A stretch of 32,747 bases of DNA from assembly GCA_031401675.1 (NCBI GenBank), contig JANNRR010000082.1, positions 1 through 32,747 of the forward strand, in the 5' to 3' direction. The notes under the pieces are model-generated. The model was not told the DNA's origin. It worked only from the letters and a program-made list of their open reading frames with translations, and made no database searches. Both the position numbers and the translations under genes were made by a program. How positions within the stretch are numbered: position 1 is the stretch's first letter; each line of letters begins with the position of its first letter. This stretch comes from JANNRR01 sp031401675. GTDB lineage: Bacteria > Pseudomonadota > Alphaproteobacteria > Rhodobacterales > Rhodobacteraceae. This document shows, piece after piece, positions 22,954-30,552 of this stretch.

Positions 22954-23619
22954 ATGCGGATCCCGTTCATCGTCGCCGTTTCAATCATCGCTCTGGCCGC
23001 GCCCGCGCTGGCCGAGACCAAGCGGATCATCCGCATCAATCCCGCTGCCGCGCAGGTCAAACCCGCCGAACCCGTCGCGGCTCCGGAGGCGGCTCCAGAG
23101 GCGGCTCCGGAGGCGACTCCCGAAATCGCCCCGGCCGAGGCACTGGAAACCCCCGGCTTCGAAGCCTCGACCTTCGATGAACCGGTGGTGGCTGACACCG
23201 GACTCACCGGCCCGATGATCACAGCCACCGACCCGATGACCGTCGTGCAGGCACTGCAGGATTACGGCGTCGCGGCCAAGCTGGAAACCGACGATCAGGG
23301 CGACCCGGTGATCCGCGTCAAGATCGGCGGGGCCAGTTCCAACGTCTATTTCTACGGCTGCGACGACAACGGCGCTGATTGCCGCTCGCTGTCGTTCAGT
23401 GCCGGGTTCGAACTTGACGCGCCCTATACCGTCGAACAGGCCAATGAATGGAACATCAACAAACGCTTCTCGAAAAGCTACGTGACCGAGGATGGTGCCG
23501 CCCAGCTTGAAATGGACGTGAACATGATCGCCGGGGGGGTGAACGCCGAAAACTTCGCCGACACCATCGACTGGTGGGACTATTCGATCAGCGAATACAA
23601 GGAGTTCATCGGCTGGTAG
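22954..23619 (+). CDS. Secreted YbjN domain-containing protein
   Basis: A 221-residue exported protein. A clear Sec signal peptide (MRIPFIVAVSIIALAAPALA, cleavage after residue 20) is followed by a low-complexity Ala/Pro/Glu linker with tandem PEAA/PEAT repeats (about 46-56). A YbjN-like domain then follows (about 95-220: MTVVQALQDYGVAAKLETDD, VYFYGCDDNGADCRSLSF, NKRFSKSYVTEDGAAQLEMD). YbjN domains are of uncertain function. The protein probably resides in the periplasm. Its own promoter and strong ribosome site are visible upstream. A structured repeat follows 144 bp downstream. Confidence 0.85.
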   Translation: MRIPFIVAVSIIALAAPALAETKRIIRINPAAAQVKPAEPVAAPEAAPEAAPEATPEIAPAEALETPGFEASTFDEPVVADTGLTGPMITATDPMTVVQALQDYGVAAKLETDDQGDPVIRVKIGGASSNVYFYGCDDNGADCRSLSFSAGFELDAPYTVEQANEWNINKRFSKSYVTEDGAAQLEMDVNMIAGGVNAENFADTIDWWDYSISEYKEFIGW

Positions 23620-23763
23620 ACCCGTAGTTCGCGGAGCGCCCGTTCTGTACGTGATGACTTTGAGTGGAAACACCCAAGTTTTGGTCGCATCCGGTCAGTG
23701 TGGGCGGGGCAGTCTTGCGGTGCTGTGTGATTGCCTCGGCCTTCGGCGAATTCCTACTGCTTT

Positions 23764-23963
23764 TCTTGTCGGATTTGATTTCAATCAAATCAGACCGCGC
23801 CTGCCTGCCCCTTGGCAGGCGCGTAGAGTGCGCCAGCCCAGTCAGGCGCGGCCTGATTTCCCGACCACGGCACCAGGCCCTACCGCCCTTGCCCTTCGCT
23901 TGCGCTCCCGGGCAACGGGCCGGGCGTCCGTCCACTGGACGGCCACCTGATCGGCCCGGGGCT
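23764..23963 (+). repeat. Structured ~200-bp intergenic element, copy 1
   Basis: This lies in a 395-bp gene-free gap (23620-24014) between convergent genes; the rest of the gap shows nothing recognisable. It aligns along its length with 26355-26556. Hairpins are: A GATTTGAT/ATCAAATC (23772-23791); B CGCGCCTGCC/GGCAGGCGCG (23796-23823); C GCGCC/GGCGC (23830-23849); D TTGCCC/GGGCAA (23889-23915); and a compound arm E with outer CGGGCCG/CGGCCCG (23916-23922, 23952-23958) enclosing CCGTCC-ACT-GGACGG (23928-23942). It could be a structured RNA or a hairpin-rich mobile repeat. No convincing open frame was seen. Confidence 0.8.
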
Positions 23964-24014
23964 TCACTACATACGACTGCACAAGTGGCGACGGCAAAGG
24001 CGTCCCCCCCAAGT

Positions 24015-24989
24015 TCATCCCGCGTCAAACAGCCGGGCGCGCACCTCCTGCAACGGTGGCGCGCCGGTCAGCAGCAACCCCTCCTCCTCCAGCCGGGCCA
24101 GCAGTTCGGGCGATGCGACCTGCACCGCCTGAAAGAACCCGGCCAGCGCCTCCGGCCCGGCGTTCTGGAAAAACGCCTTGCTGGCCGGCCGCCCGGAATA
24201 GGCCCCCAGGCTGGCGCGATACTCCAGATGCGCCAGCCAGTCGGCCATGCCGGCCACGTGATAGTGCAGCAGCACCAGCCCGCGCATGAACCCGGCCTCG
24301 ACCTTTTCCCCGCCGATCCGGGGCGCGTGAATGCGCGGCGTCAACCCGGCAATTCCGGTGCGCGACAGGGTCTTGCCCACCGAATGGCTCAGCATGCCGT
24401 CCACCAGCACCGCCGCATGCGGCCCATAGATGCTTTGCAACAGCGGCCCCCGGCCCGGCCCGGCGGCAGGCGGCGCCCGGAAATGCCGCGGCGGCCCGCC
24501 GTTCGGATCGATCAGCGCCTCATAGGGTCGCAGCCGCTGCAGCGCCACCTCCGGCCCCACCGCCGCCAGCCGCTCGGCGACCGTCGGCGCAGGTGCCGCG
24601 TCGCCCGGCCAATGCAGCGGCAGGATGAACTCGTCCACATCGATATGCGCCAGCCACGCCACCTTGGTCCGCCGATAGGCATCCTGCGCGTTGGCGCTTT
24701 GCCGCGTCGTCTTGCGCTCGGGCCGCCGCCCCATCAGCCTGGCCCAATGCGCCGCGTCGCAGCGAAACGCCTTGACCCTCGGGGCCAGCGGCAGCAACCG
24801 GTCATAGCCCGGATCATCGGGGTCGTCGAAATACACCAGCACCCGCTCGGCCCCCAGATGCAGGTGCCAGGCCACGAACGTCTCCACCGCCGCCACGCTG
24901 GCCTTGACCTGCGCCACCACGCCCCAGGTCGGCCCGCCGCTTGACCCGCCGCCAGACCCAAGGCCCGGCGTGCCCCCGTCACTCGTCAT
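24015..24989 (-). CDS. Glycosyltransferase family 2-like protein
   Basis: A 324-residue protein with the GT-A-type pattern of the Glyco_tranf_2_4 group. WGVVAQVKASVAAVETFVAWHLHLGAERVLVYFDDPDD lies at residues 22-59, and the nucleotide-sugar/metal motif HIDVDEFILP has D117 and D119. A conserved C-terminal part includes LLHYHVAGMADWLAHLEYR. The first 20 residues are Gly/Ser-rich and probably disordered. It is predicted to be cytoplasmic; donor and acceptor are unknown. The ATG at 24989 overlaps the lytic transglycosylase stop (ATGA), so the two are co-translated. Confidence 0.85.
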   Translation of the reverse strand: MTSDGGTPGLGSGGGSSGGPTWGVVAQVKASVAAVETFVAWHLHLGAERVLVYFDDPDDPGYDRLLPLAPRVKAFRCDAAHWARLMGRRPERKTTRQSANAQDAYRRTKVAWLAHIDVDEFILPLHWPGDAAPAPTVAERLAAVGPEVALQRLRPYEALIDPNGGPPRHFRAPPAAGPGRGPLLQSIYGPHAAVLVDGMLSHSVGKTLSRTGIAGLTPRIHAPRIGGEKVEAGFMRGLVLLHYHVAGMADWLAHLEYRASLGAYSGRPASKAFFQNAGPEALAGFFQAVQVASPELLARLEEEGLLLTGAPPLQEVRARLFDAG

Positions 24990-26158
24990 AGGGCCTGCAG
25001 CAGGTCGCGCGTCGGCCAGGCATCGGCCGGCAGCCCCAGCCGCGCCTGCTCCTTCTGCACCGCCGACCGCGTGGCCGCCCCCAGAATGCCGTCGATCTTG
25101 CCGACATCATGGCCCCGCGCCGCCAGTTTCTTCTGCAACGCCATCATGTCGTCGCCGCTCAGCGCCGGATCGGGGTCGCCCGCCGCATAGGGTGCCGCCC
25201 CCATCAGCCGCGTCGCGAAATAGGCCGCCGTCGTCACATAGACAAAGCTCTTGTTCCATTCGAACAGCACCCGGTAATTCGGATAGGCCAGAAACGCCGG
25301 CCCCCGCCGCCCCTGCGGCAACAGGACCGAGGCTTTCAGCCCCCGGGCCAGCTCGCCGTCGCGCGCCCGCACCCCAAGTCGTTCCCAATCCGCCGTGCTC
25401 AGTTCCGTATCCAGCCCGGTCCGGCTCCAGTCCAGATCGCCCGGCAGCACCACTTCCTGCAACCACGGCTCGTTCGCCCGCCAGCCCAGCGTCGAAAGCA
25501 CCCGCGCCCCGGACATCAGCGCATCGGGGGCCGAGGTCTTCAGCGTGATCCGCCCGTCGCCGTCACCGTCAACCCCGCGTTCCAGAATGTCCTTGGGCAG
25601 CATCTGCACCATGCCGATCTCGCCCGCCCAGGCACCGGTGGTGGTGGCCGGATCGAACATGCCGCGCCGGTACAGTTCCAGCGCCGCCAGCACCTGCGGG
25701 CGGAACAGATCGGGGCGGCGGCAATCGTGCGCCAGCGTCACCAGCGCGTTCAGGGTGTTGAAATCGCCCTGCACCTGACCAAAATCGGTCTCGAACGCCC
25801 AAAACGCCAGGATGATCCCGGGTTGTACCCCGTACTCGGCCTGCATCCGTTTGAAGACGCTGGCATATTTCCCGGCATAGGCCTTGCCGTTCGTCATCCG
25901 GTTCTCGGAAATCAGCGCCCGGCTGAAATCGAGGAAGGTCTTGCGAAACACCGATTGCGACCGGTCGGCCTTCAGCACCTTGCTGTCCTGCCGCGCGGTG
26001 GCAAAGAATGCATCCACCCTGCCGGCATCGTGACCCGCCGCAACCGCCTCGGCCTTGATCGCCCGGATCCAGCCGCCAAAATCGCCGCCACACTCGGCCT
26101 GCACCATTGCTGGCAGCGCCAGCCCCAGCATCACCGCCGCAACCCGTCCAAAATGCAT
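24986..26158 (-). CDS. Lytic murein transglycosylase (MltB-type SLT_2) with peptidoglycan-binding domain
   Basis: A 390-residue periplasmic enzyme that cleaves peptidoglycan glycan strands to 1,6-anhydro ends. A signal peptide occupies about 1-21 (ends AMVQA). The SLT_2 catalytic domain spans about 25-315, with the catalytic Glu in ILAFWAFETDFG (E123) and GEIGMVQMLPKDI. A C-terminal peptidoglycan-binding domain follows (about 325-390: DDMMALQKKLAARGHDVGKIDGILGAATRSAV). No lipobox Cys is seen, so it appears soluble. The ATG at 26158 was chosen for the signal peptide; 30 upstream codons are open but unlike coding sequence. Confidence 0.93.
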   Translation of the reverse strand: MHFGRVAAVMLGLALPAMVQAECGGDFGGWIRAIKAEAVAAGHDAGRVDAFFATARQDSKVLKADRSQSVFRKTFLDFSRALISENRMTNGKAYAGKYASVFKRMQAEYGVQPGIILAFWAFETDFGQVQGDFNTLNALVTLAHDCRRPDLFRPQVLAALELYRRGMFDPATTTGAWAGEIGMVQMLPKDILERGVDGDGDGRITLKTSAPDALMSGARVLSTLGWRANEPWLQEVVLPGDLDWSRTGLDTELSTADWERLGVRARDGELARGLKASVLLPQGRRGPAFLAYPNYRVLFEWNKSFVYVTTAAYFATRLMGAAPYAAGDPDPALSGDDMMALQKKLAARGHDVGKIDGILGAATRSAVQKEQARLGLPADAWPTRDLLQAL

Positions 26159-26354
26159 CGCCACCCCCCGCGTTTGCCGCAATCTACCAGTGTTTCGGCG
26201 AACGGCAACCGGGGGGGGACAGGGCGGGTGACAGGGCAGGATGCGCATTGATGGAACCCGATGATGATTGGGGTGTACTCGACGTCAAAAGGCGGCCCGG
26301 TCGACCAAGACCATCGCCGGCCACTGGATTGTGGTCCTGCCGTTTCTTTCGTCT

Positions 26355-26556
26355 TCTTGCCCGATTTGATTTCAATCAAATCGCGGCGCGCCTGCCTGCC
26401 GCTCGGCAGGCGCTATAGTGCGCGCCCGCCCAGCCAGGCGCGCCCCGATTTCCCGCACAATGCACCCGGCCCAACCTCCCTTGCCCGACGGCTTGCGCCT
26501 TTGGGCAACGGACCGGACGAATGTCCCCCGGACATTCGCCTGATCGGTCCGGGTCT
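26355..26556 (+). repeat. Structured ~200-bp intergenic element, copy 2
   Basis: This is the second copy, same orientation as 23764-23963, in a 594-bp gene-free gap (26159-26752) between the transglycosylase start and the cbiB end. Hairpins are: A GATTTGAT/ATCAAATC (26363-26382); B GCGCCTGCC/GGCAGGCGC (26388-26413); C GCGCGCC/GGCGCGC (26420-26443); D TTGCCC/GGGCAA (26481-26508); and arm E with outer CGGACCG/CGGTCCG (26509-26515, 26545-26551) enclosing CGAATGTCC-CCC-GGACATTCG (26518-26538). Relative to copy 1 the outer stem has a G-C to A-T exchange on both sides, and the inner stem base is replaced on both sides. The rest of the gap holds the transglycosylase promoter region and a palindrome at 26730, otherwise nothing recognised. 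Confidence 0.8.
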
Positions 26557-26729
26557 GTGATGACGAGTGCAAGAGCATTCCCACAGGCAAGAAGAGCATT
26601 CTTTTCATTGTGCATCGCACCGGCCGCAAACAAGTCCGCTCCCACCCCGGCAGCAACCACTCCACGCATAAATGAACGGCCAGTTAGCGAACCCATGGAA
26701 TACCATTAAAATCAAACCCCTACCCACCA

Positions 26730-26743
26730 TAACACGCGTGTTA
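26730..26743. promoter_or_regulatory. 14-bp perfect palindrome TAACACGCGTGTTA downstream of cbiB
   Basis: TAACACGCGTGTTA is perfectly self-complementary and ends 9 bp from the cbiB stop. On the cbiB transcript it could form a small stem but no U tract follows. In DNA it resembles a dimer-binding site, though no gene starts next to it. The flanking 60 bp are clearly AT-richer than average. Confidence 0.35.
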
Positions 26744-26752
26744 CGCCACCCC

Positions 26753-27667
26753 TCAGACCAGCGCCAGCAGCGCGCACAGAACGGCCAGTCCGCCCCAGCA
26801 CCGCCACAACACCGCAGCCGCCGCATCGATCTCGGCCGACCCGATCTCGGCCCGCCCTTCCGGATGCACCACCGGAAAGTCCCGCATCCGCCCCTCGTAA
26901 CTGCGCGGCCCCGACAGTTGTATCCCCAGACCCACCGCCATCGCCGCTTCCGGCCAGCCGGCATTCGGTGACCGGTGCAGCGGCGCGTCGCGCAGGATCA
27001 CCCGGCCCGCATCCCACCGGCCCAGCACCACCGCGATCAGCACCGCCGTGACCCGCGCCGGGATCAGGTTCAGCAGATCATCCAGCCGCGCCGCCGCCCA
27101 GCCGAACTCGGCATGCCGTTCGGTGCGGTAGCCGATCATGCTGTCGGCGGTGTTGATGATCTTGTAAAACAACAGCCCCGGCAGCCCCGCGACCAGAAAC
27201 CACAGCGCCGGCGCCACCACCCCGTCGCTCAGATTCTCCGCCGCACTCTCGATCGCGCCGCGCGCCACCGCCGGACCATCCATCGCCGCCACATCTCGCC
27301 CGACGATCCGCGCCACCGCCCGCCGCCCGTCGCCCAGGCTCAGCCGCAACGCAGCGCCGACCGCGCCGACATGATCGGCCAGCGACCGCTGCGCCAGCAG
27401 CACCGCCGCCACCAGCACCTCCAGCACGCCAAAGTCGGGCACGGCGGCAATCGCCGCCCCCAGCCCCAGCGCCGCCGCCGACAGCAGCCCCACCACCATC
27501 ACGCCGCGCAGCCTGCGCCCGCCGCCGCGGTTGCAGCGGTCATCGCACCAGCCGATCAGCCGCCCCATCAGCACTGCAGGATGCGGCACCCGGCCCCACA
27601 GCCATTCCGGCTCGCCAAACAGCGCGTCCAGCAGCAGCGCCAGCAACAGGATCAGCGGCGTCGTCAT
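26753..27667 (-). CDS. cbiB: Adenosylcobinamide-phosphate synthase (CbiB/CobD)
   Basis: A 304-residue integral membrane enzyme that joins adenosylcobyric acid to aminopropanol (phosphate) in cobalamin synthesis. Family motifs are LLLALLLDALFGEPEWLWGRVPHPAVLMG at the start, RDVAAMDGPAVARGAIESAAENLSDGVVAP in the middle, FYKIINTADSMIGYRTERHAEFGWAAARLDDLLNLIPAR, and SPNAGWPEAAMA. The length is normal. It lies 3 nt after the threonine-phosphate decarboxylase gene, with which it forms a functional pair supplying and attaching the aminopropanol arm. Other cob genes are not in the window. Confidence 0.95.
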   Translation of the reverse strand: MTTPLILLLALLLDALFGEPEWLWGRVPHPAVLMGRLIGWCDDRCNRGGGRRLRGVMVVGLLSAAALGLGAAIAAVPDFGVLEVLVAAVLLAQRSLADHVGAVGAALRLSLGDGRRAVARIVGRDVAAMDGPAVARGAIESAAENLSDGVVAPALWFLVAGLPGLLFYKIINTADSMIGYRTERHAEFGWAAARLDDLLNLIPARVTAVLIAVVLGRWDAGRVILRDAPLHRSPNAGWPEAAMAVGLGIQLSGPRSYEGRMRDFPVVHPEGRAEIGSAEIDAAAAVLWRCWGGLAVLCALLALV

Positions 27668-27670
27668 CGC

Positions 27671-28705
27671 CTACCTCAGCCCGTTCAATGCCACGCCCAG
27701 CCGATCCCAGCCCGACGTCTGCCCCGGCAACCCCAGCCGCAACCAGCGCCGGTCATAGGCAAACACCCGGGTCCAGATCCGCGACGCCGCCAAAGCCCTG
27801 TGCCAATGCCCGGCGTCCGCCACCTCATACAGCCGGAACAGATCGGTCCCGCCCACCAGCCGCGCCCCGACCACCGCATCCAGCCGCACCGCATCCGCCG
27901 CCAGCCGCGCCCGCGTCCGCTCCGCCCAGCCGACATCTCGCAGCGCCGCCGCCCCGATGGCCAGCGCCGGGCCGGATACCGGCCACGGTCCCAACATCCC
28001 GGCCAGCCGCGCCAGCAGCGCCGGATCGCCGATGGCAAACCCTAGCCGCAGCCCGGCCAGCCCCCAGAACTTGCCAAAGCTCTTCAGCACCACTATCCCC
28101 GGCTGATCCGCCAGCCCGATCAGGCTGCGCTCCGGGCAGACATCGCAAAAGCTCTCGTCGATCACCAGGAACCCGCCCGGCGCGCCGGCCCAGAACCGCC
28201 CGTCCGGATTATTCGGATGCACCACCACCCGCGCCGCCAGAACTGCGCCGCCACCCGCGCCGCCACCCCCGCCGCCACCCAGGCCCTCGTCCACCTGCCA
28301 GCCCGCCGCCCGAAACGCCGCCGCATGCTCGTTATAGGTCGGCCCGGCGATCTCCACCCGCGCCGCCGCCTGCAACCACGGCAGCCGCGCGATCAGCGCC
28401 GATGCGCCGGGCGCCGCCAGCACCTCTGCCGACGCCGGCACCCGCCAGAACGCCCTCGCCGCCGCCTCCAGCGCCGCCGCCGCGCCCTGGTCCGGCAAAG
28501 CACCCCAGACATCCGCTCCAAGCTTCGGCACCGGATAAGCAACCGGATTGATCCCGGTCGACAGGTCCAGCCAGTCGCCCCGCGCACCGCCAAATTCCGC
28601 CACAGCCGCATCCAGCCCGCCGCCATGGTCCCGCACCACCGGTTCCGCCGCCGCAGCCGCCGCAAATCCCGAACCCTCCGGGGTCATGTGCAACACCTCT
28701 GCCAT
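27671..28705 (-). CDS. cobC: Threonine-phosphate decarboxylase (CobC-type, PLP enzyme)
   Basis: A 344-residue class I/II aminotransferase-fold enzyme, predicted to decarboxylate L-threonine O-3-phosphate to aminopropanol phosphate for cobalamin. The start DHGGGLDAAVAEFGG and LDLSTGINPVAYPVP are typical. PLP contacts include HPNNPDGRFW, VIDESFCDV and the Schiff-base lysine in KSFGKFWGLAGLRLG (K212). An almost pure glycine stretch (141-153), encoded by a GGC/GGT-rich tract, lies where a short loop is normal. AAGGGGATG precedes the ATG at 28705. No cobalamin riboswitch is seen upstream. Confidence 0.9.
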   Translation of the reverse strand: MAEVLHMTPEGSGFAAAAAAEPVVRDHGGGLDAAVAEFGGARGDWLDLSTGINPVAYPVPKLGADVWGALPDQGAAAALEAAARAFWRVPASAEVLAAPGASALIARLPWLQAAARVEIAGPTYNEHAAAFRAAGWQVDEGLGGGGGGGAGGGAVLAARVVVHPNNPDGRFWAGAPGGFLVIDESFCDVCPERSLIGLADQPGIVVLKSFGKFWGLAGLRLGFAIGDPALLARLAGMLGPWPVSGPALAIGAAALRDVGWAERTRARLAADAVRLDAVVGARLVGGTDLFRLYEVADAGHWHRALAASRIWTRVFAYDRRWLRLGLPGQTSGWDRLGVALNGLR

Positions 28706-28916
28706 TGCATCCCCTTCAATAGCCACTGGCCAATCCGGCGCAACCACCCTTGCAGCACTCCGCGATCCGCTTCCGTCTCGCCCGGATACTCTCCAGATAC
28801 CCCGGCGGCCCACAGCGACGGCAGCGCCGCTTCCGCAGCCTCCTATCATCCCCGCATCTGCCAACGCCCATCCAGGGCTGCCCCCCGACACCCCGTTCCA
28901 CTCCCGGCTTCACTCT

Positions 28917-28966
28917 GGCCCAAATATCCCGGGGGTGAGGCCGGAGGCCGAGGGGGCAGCGCCCCC
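28917..28966. terminator. Hairpin cluster with ATATCCC motif downstream of the hydroquinone reductase gene
   Basis: The 279-bp gap 28706-28984 has no gene. Near its right end the minus strand can form GGGGGC-loop-GCCCCC (28952-28966), then GGCC-GGA-GGCC, then a segment resembling the GATATTT/CCCCG dispersed repeat seen at 561 and 17829. It lies about 20 nt after the stop of the gene at 28985-29959, so it may end that transcript. No U tract is present. The rest of the gap shows no riboswitch or promoter I can support. Confidence 0.4.
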
Positions 28967-28984
28967 CTTCCCTCCGCCAGCCCG

Positions 28985-29959
28985 TCACCCCCGCCCGTGC
29001 GGCGCGGTGAAATCCAGCACCGGGTTGATCGGCACGATCCGGAACGGATTGATCGTCACATGGCTGTAATGATAGTGCCGCACGATATGGTCCAGCCGCA
29101 CCGTCGCCGCCACCCCCGGCCACTGGTACAATTCCCGCAGATAGCCCGACAGCGCCGGGTAGTCGACGATCCGCGCCCGGTTGCACTTGAAATGCAGATG
29201 ATACACCGCGTCGAACCGCAGCAGCGTCGGGAACAGCCGCCAGTCGGCCTCGGTGATCCGCTCGCCCAGCAGATAGCGGCTGGCCGACAGCACCCCCTCC
29301 AGCCAGTCCAGCGTGGCGAACACCTCGGCCACTGCCGCGTCATAGGCGCCCTGCGTGGTGGCGAACCCGGCACGGTACACCCCGTTGTTGAAACCCTGAT
29401 AAATCCGCGCGTTCACCGGCTCGATCGCCGCCCGCAACCCCTCCGGCCAGTAGTCGTCGCCATTCCCGGTCACTGCGTCAAACGCACTGCCAAACATCCG
29501 GATGATCTCCGAACTTTCGTTCGACACAATCGTCCCCCGCACCTTGTCCCACAGCACCGGCACCGTCACCCGCCCGGTCATCCCCGGATCGGCCCGCAGA
29601 TACAACTCGCGCAGATACGCCAGCCCGAACAGCCCGTCGCCGGTCGCGCCGTCAAAATCGGTGGCAAAACTCCAGCCGTCGTCCAGCATGTCCGGATGCA
29701 CCACCGACACCCCGACATGCGCTTCCAGCCCCTTCAGCGCCCGAAAGATCAGCGTGCGGTGCGCCCACGGGCAGGCGTAGGAGACATACAGATGATAGCG
29801 CCCGCTCTCGGCCCGGAACCCGCCCTGCCCGGTTGGCCCCGGCGACCCGTCCGCCGTCACCCAGTTGCGAAAGCCCGCGTCCCTGCGCACGAACGCCCCG
29901 CCTGTGGCGCGCGTGTCATACCAGGCCGTGCTCCAGATCCCGTCGATCAGTTGTCCCAT
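28985..29959 (-). CDS. Glutathionyl-hydroquinone reductase (Xi-class glutathione transferase, YqjG-like)
   Basis: A 324-residue glutathione transferase-fold enzyme that reduces glutathionyl-hydroquinones. The thioredoxin-like domain has the catalytic Cys63 in YVSYACPWAHRTLIF, and the Xi-class features VSVVHPDMLDDGWSF, TVPVLWDKVRGTIVSNESSEIIRMF and YQGFNNGVYRAGFATTQ are present. The C-terminal helical domain includes RYLLGERITEADWRLFPTLLRFDAVYHLHFKCN. The length is normal. AAGGAGG lies 6 nt before the ATG at 29959. It is transcribed alone, divergent from the next gene. Confidence 0.95.
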   Translation of the reverse strand: MGQLIDGIWSTAWYDTRATGGAFVRRDAGFRNWVTADGSPGPTGQGGFRAESGRYHLYVSYACPWAHRTLIFRALKGLEAHVGVSVVHPDMLDDGWSFATDFDGATGDGLFGLAYLRELYLRADPGMTGRVTVPVLWDKVRGTIVSNESSEIIRMFGSAFDAVTGNGDDYWPEGLRAAIEPVNARIYQGFNNGVYRAGFATTQGAYDAAVAEVFATLDWLEGVLSASRYLLGERITEADWRLFPTLLRFDAVYHLHFKCNRARIVDYPALSGYLRELYQWPGVAATVRLDHIVRHYHYSHVTINPFRIVPINPVLDFTAPHGRG

Positions 29960-30106
29960 GCCGTCCTCCTTCGCGACCAGCCTAACCGCAGCCGCCCCCC
30001 GCATCCAACCGGCCGGAATGCGCAGCCCCTCCCCGATTCTCGCACACTGTGCCGGCAATCCCCGGCAATCCGCACAAAATGCCCTGAAAGCACCTTGCCA
30101 ACCCCC

Positions 30107-30122
30107 GAATTCGCCCGAATTC
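30107..30122. promoter_or_regulatory. Inverted repeat GAATTCG-CC-CGAATTC in a divergent promoter region
   Basis: A perfect 7-bp inverted repeat with a 2-bp centre lies in the 239-bp spacer between the divergent hydroquinone reductase and hypothetical genes. The position suits an operator, but I cannot name a regulator. Nearby are a direct duplication of CCGGCAATCC (30052-30071) and an AT-rich block (30128-30155) that may hold promoters. Confidence 0.35.
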
Positions 30123-30161
30123 ACCGCTTAACAATCCTTAACTTGATTTTTTTCCCTTCAC

Positions 30162-30179
30162 CCGCATACTCTTATGCGG
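30162..30179 (+). promoter_or_regulatory. Hairpin upstream of the conserved hypothetical gene
   Basis: CCGCATA-CTCT-TATGCGG is a perfect 7-bp stem with a 4-nt loop, ending 20 nt before the ATG at 30199 and 7 nt before its GGAG ribosome site. TTGATT (30143-30148) with TACTCT 18 nt later (30167-30172) is a weak promoter candidate overlapping it. If instead transcription begins further upstream, the stem would be a 5' leader hairpin. Confidence 0.35.
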
Positions 30180-30198
30180 CGGGCTTGGAGTGGTGAGG

Positions 30199-30552
30199 AT
30201 GCTGCAATATCTGTCGAACGAGGTCCGTGACGGGCTGGAGGCTGCGCGCAAGCTGGCCCAAAAGCGGCGCTCGCGCCTCAGGGTGCATGTCGGGCAGGAC
30301 ATCTACCCGATCCTGCGCTACTGGCAGAACGGCTTCGCCATCAGCGCGGACCATGCCGGCCACCTGCGCGGGCTGGTCGATATCTATGACGGGGCCAAAC
30401 ACCTGACCCAGTGCCTGATCATGGCCTCGGTACAGGAAAACGGCGAACTGATCTGCGAGTTCAAACGCAACACCGCCGCCCTCGATCAGGCCCCGCTGGA
30501 TTTCGAACAGGACGAGGGCCGCCCCGTCGCCCTGCTGCCCCGGAGGTTCTGA
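30199..30552 (+). CDS. Conserved hypothetical protein
   Basis: A 117-residue soluble protein without signal peptide or membrane segment. An N-terminal basic helix (LSNEVRDGLEAARKLAQKRRSR) is followed by a strand-rich region (RLRVHVGQDIYPILRYWQNGFAIS, LRGLVDIYDGAKHLTQCLIMAS) and LICEFKRNTAALDQAPLDFE. I recall close relatives in many Rhodobacteraceae but no assigned function. The Arg-rich start leading into a beta region with a GFAI turn vaguely recalls PilZ domains; this is speculation. The ATG at 30199 is preferred because GGAG lies 8 nt upstream; a GTG at 30190 is also open. Confidence 0.75.
   Translation: MLQYLSNEVRDGLEAARKLAQKRRSRLRVHVGQDIYPILRYWQNGFAISADHAGHLRGLVDIYDGAKHLTQCLIMASVQENGELICEFKRNTAALDQAPLDFEQDEGRPVALLPRRF

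Noticed and set aside
23606..24028. Open frames running through the structured repeat elements, such as a 140-codon minus-strand frame here and a 97-codon one at 26372-26665
   Set aside because: The two copies do not keep a common reading frame, since indels shift it between hairpins while the stems stay paired. Conservation is therefore at the level of structure, not protein.
28706..28984. Cobalamin riboswitch upstream of cobC-cbiB
   Set aside because: I looked on the minus strand for the B12 box and the conserved core of the element and found neither; only unrelated GC-rich hairpins are present.
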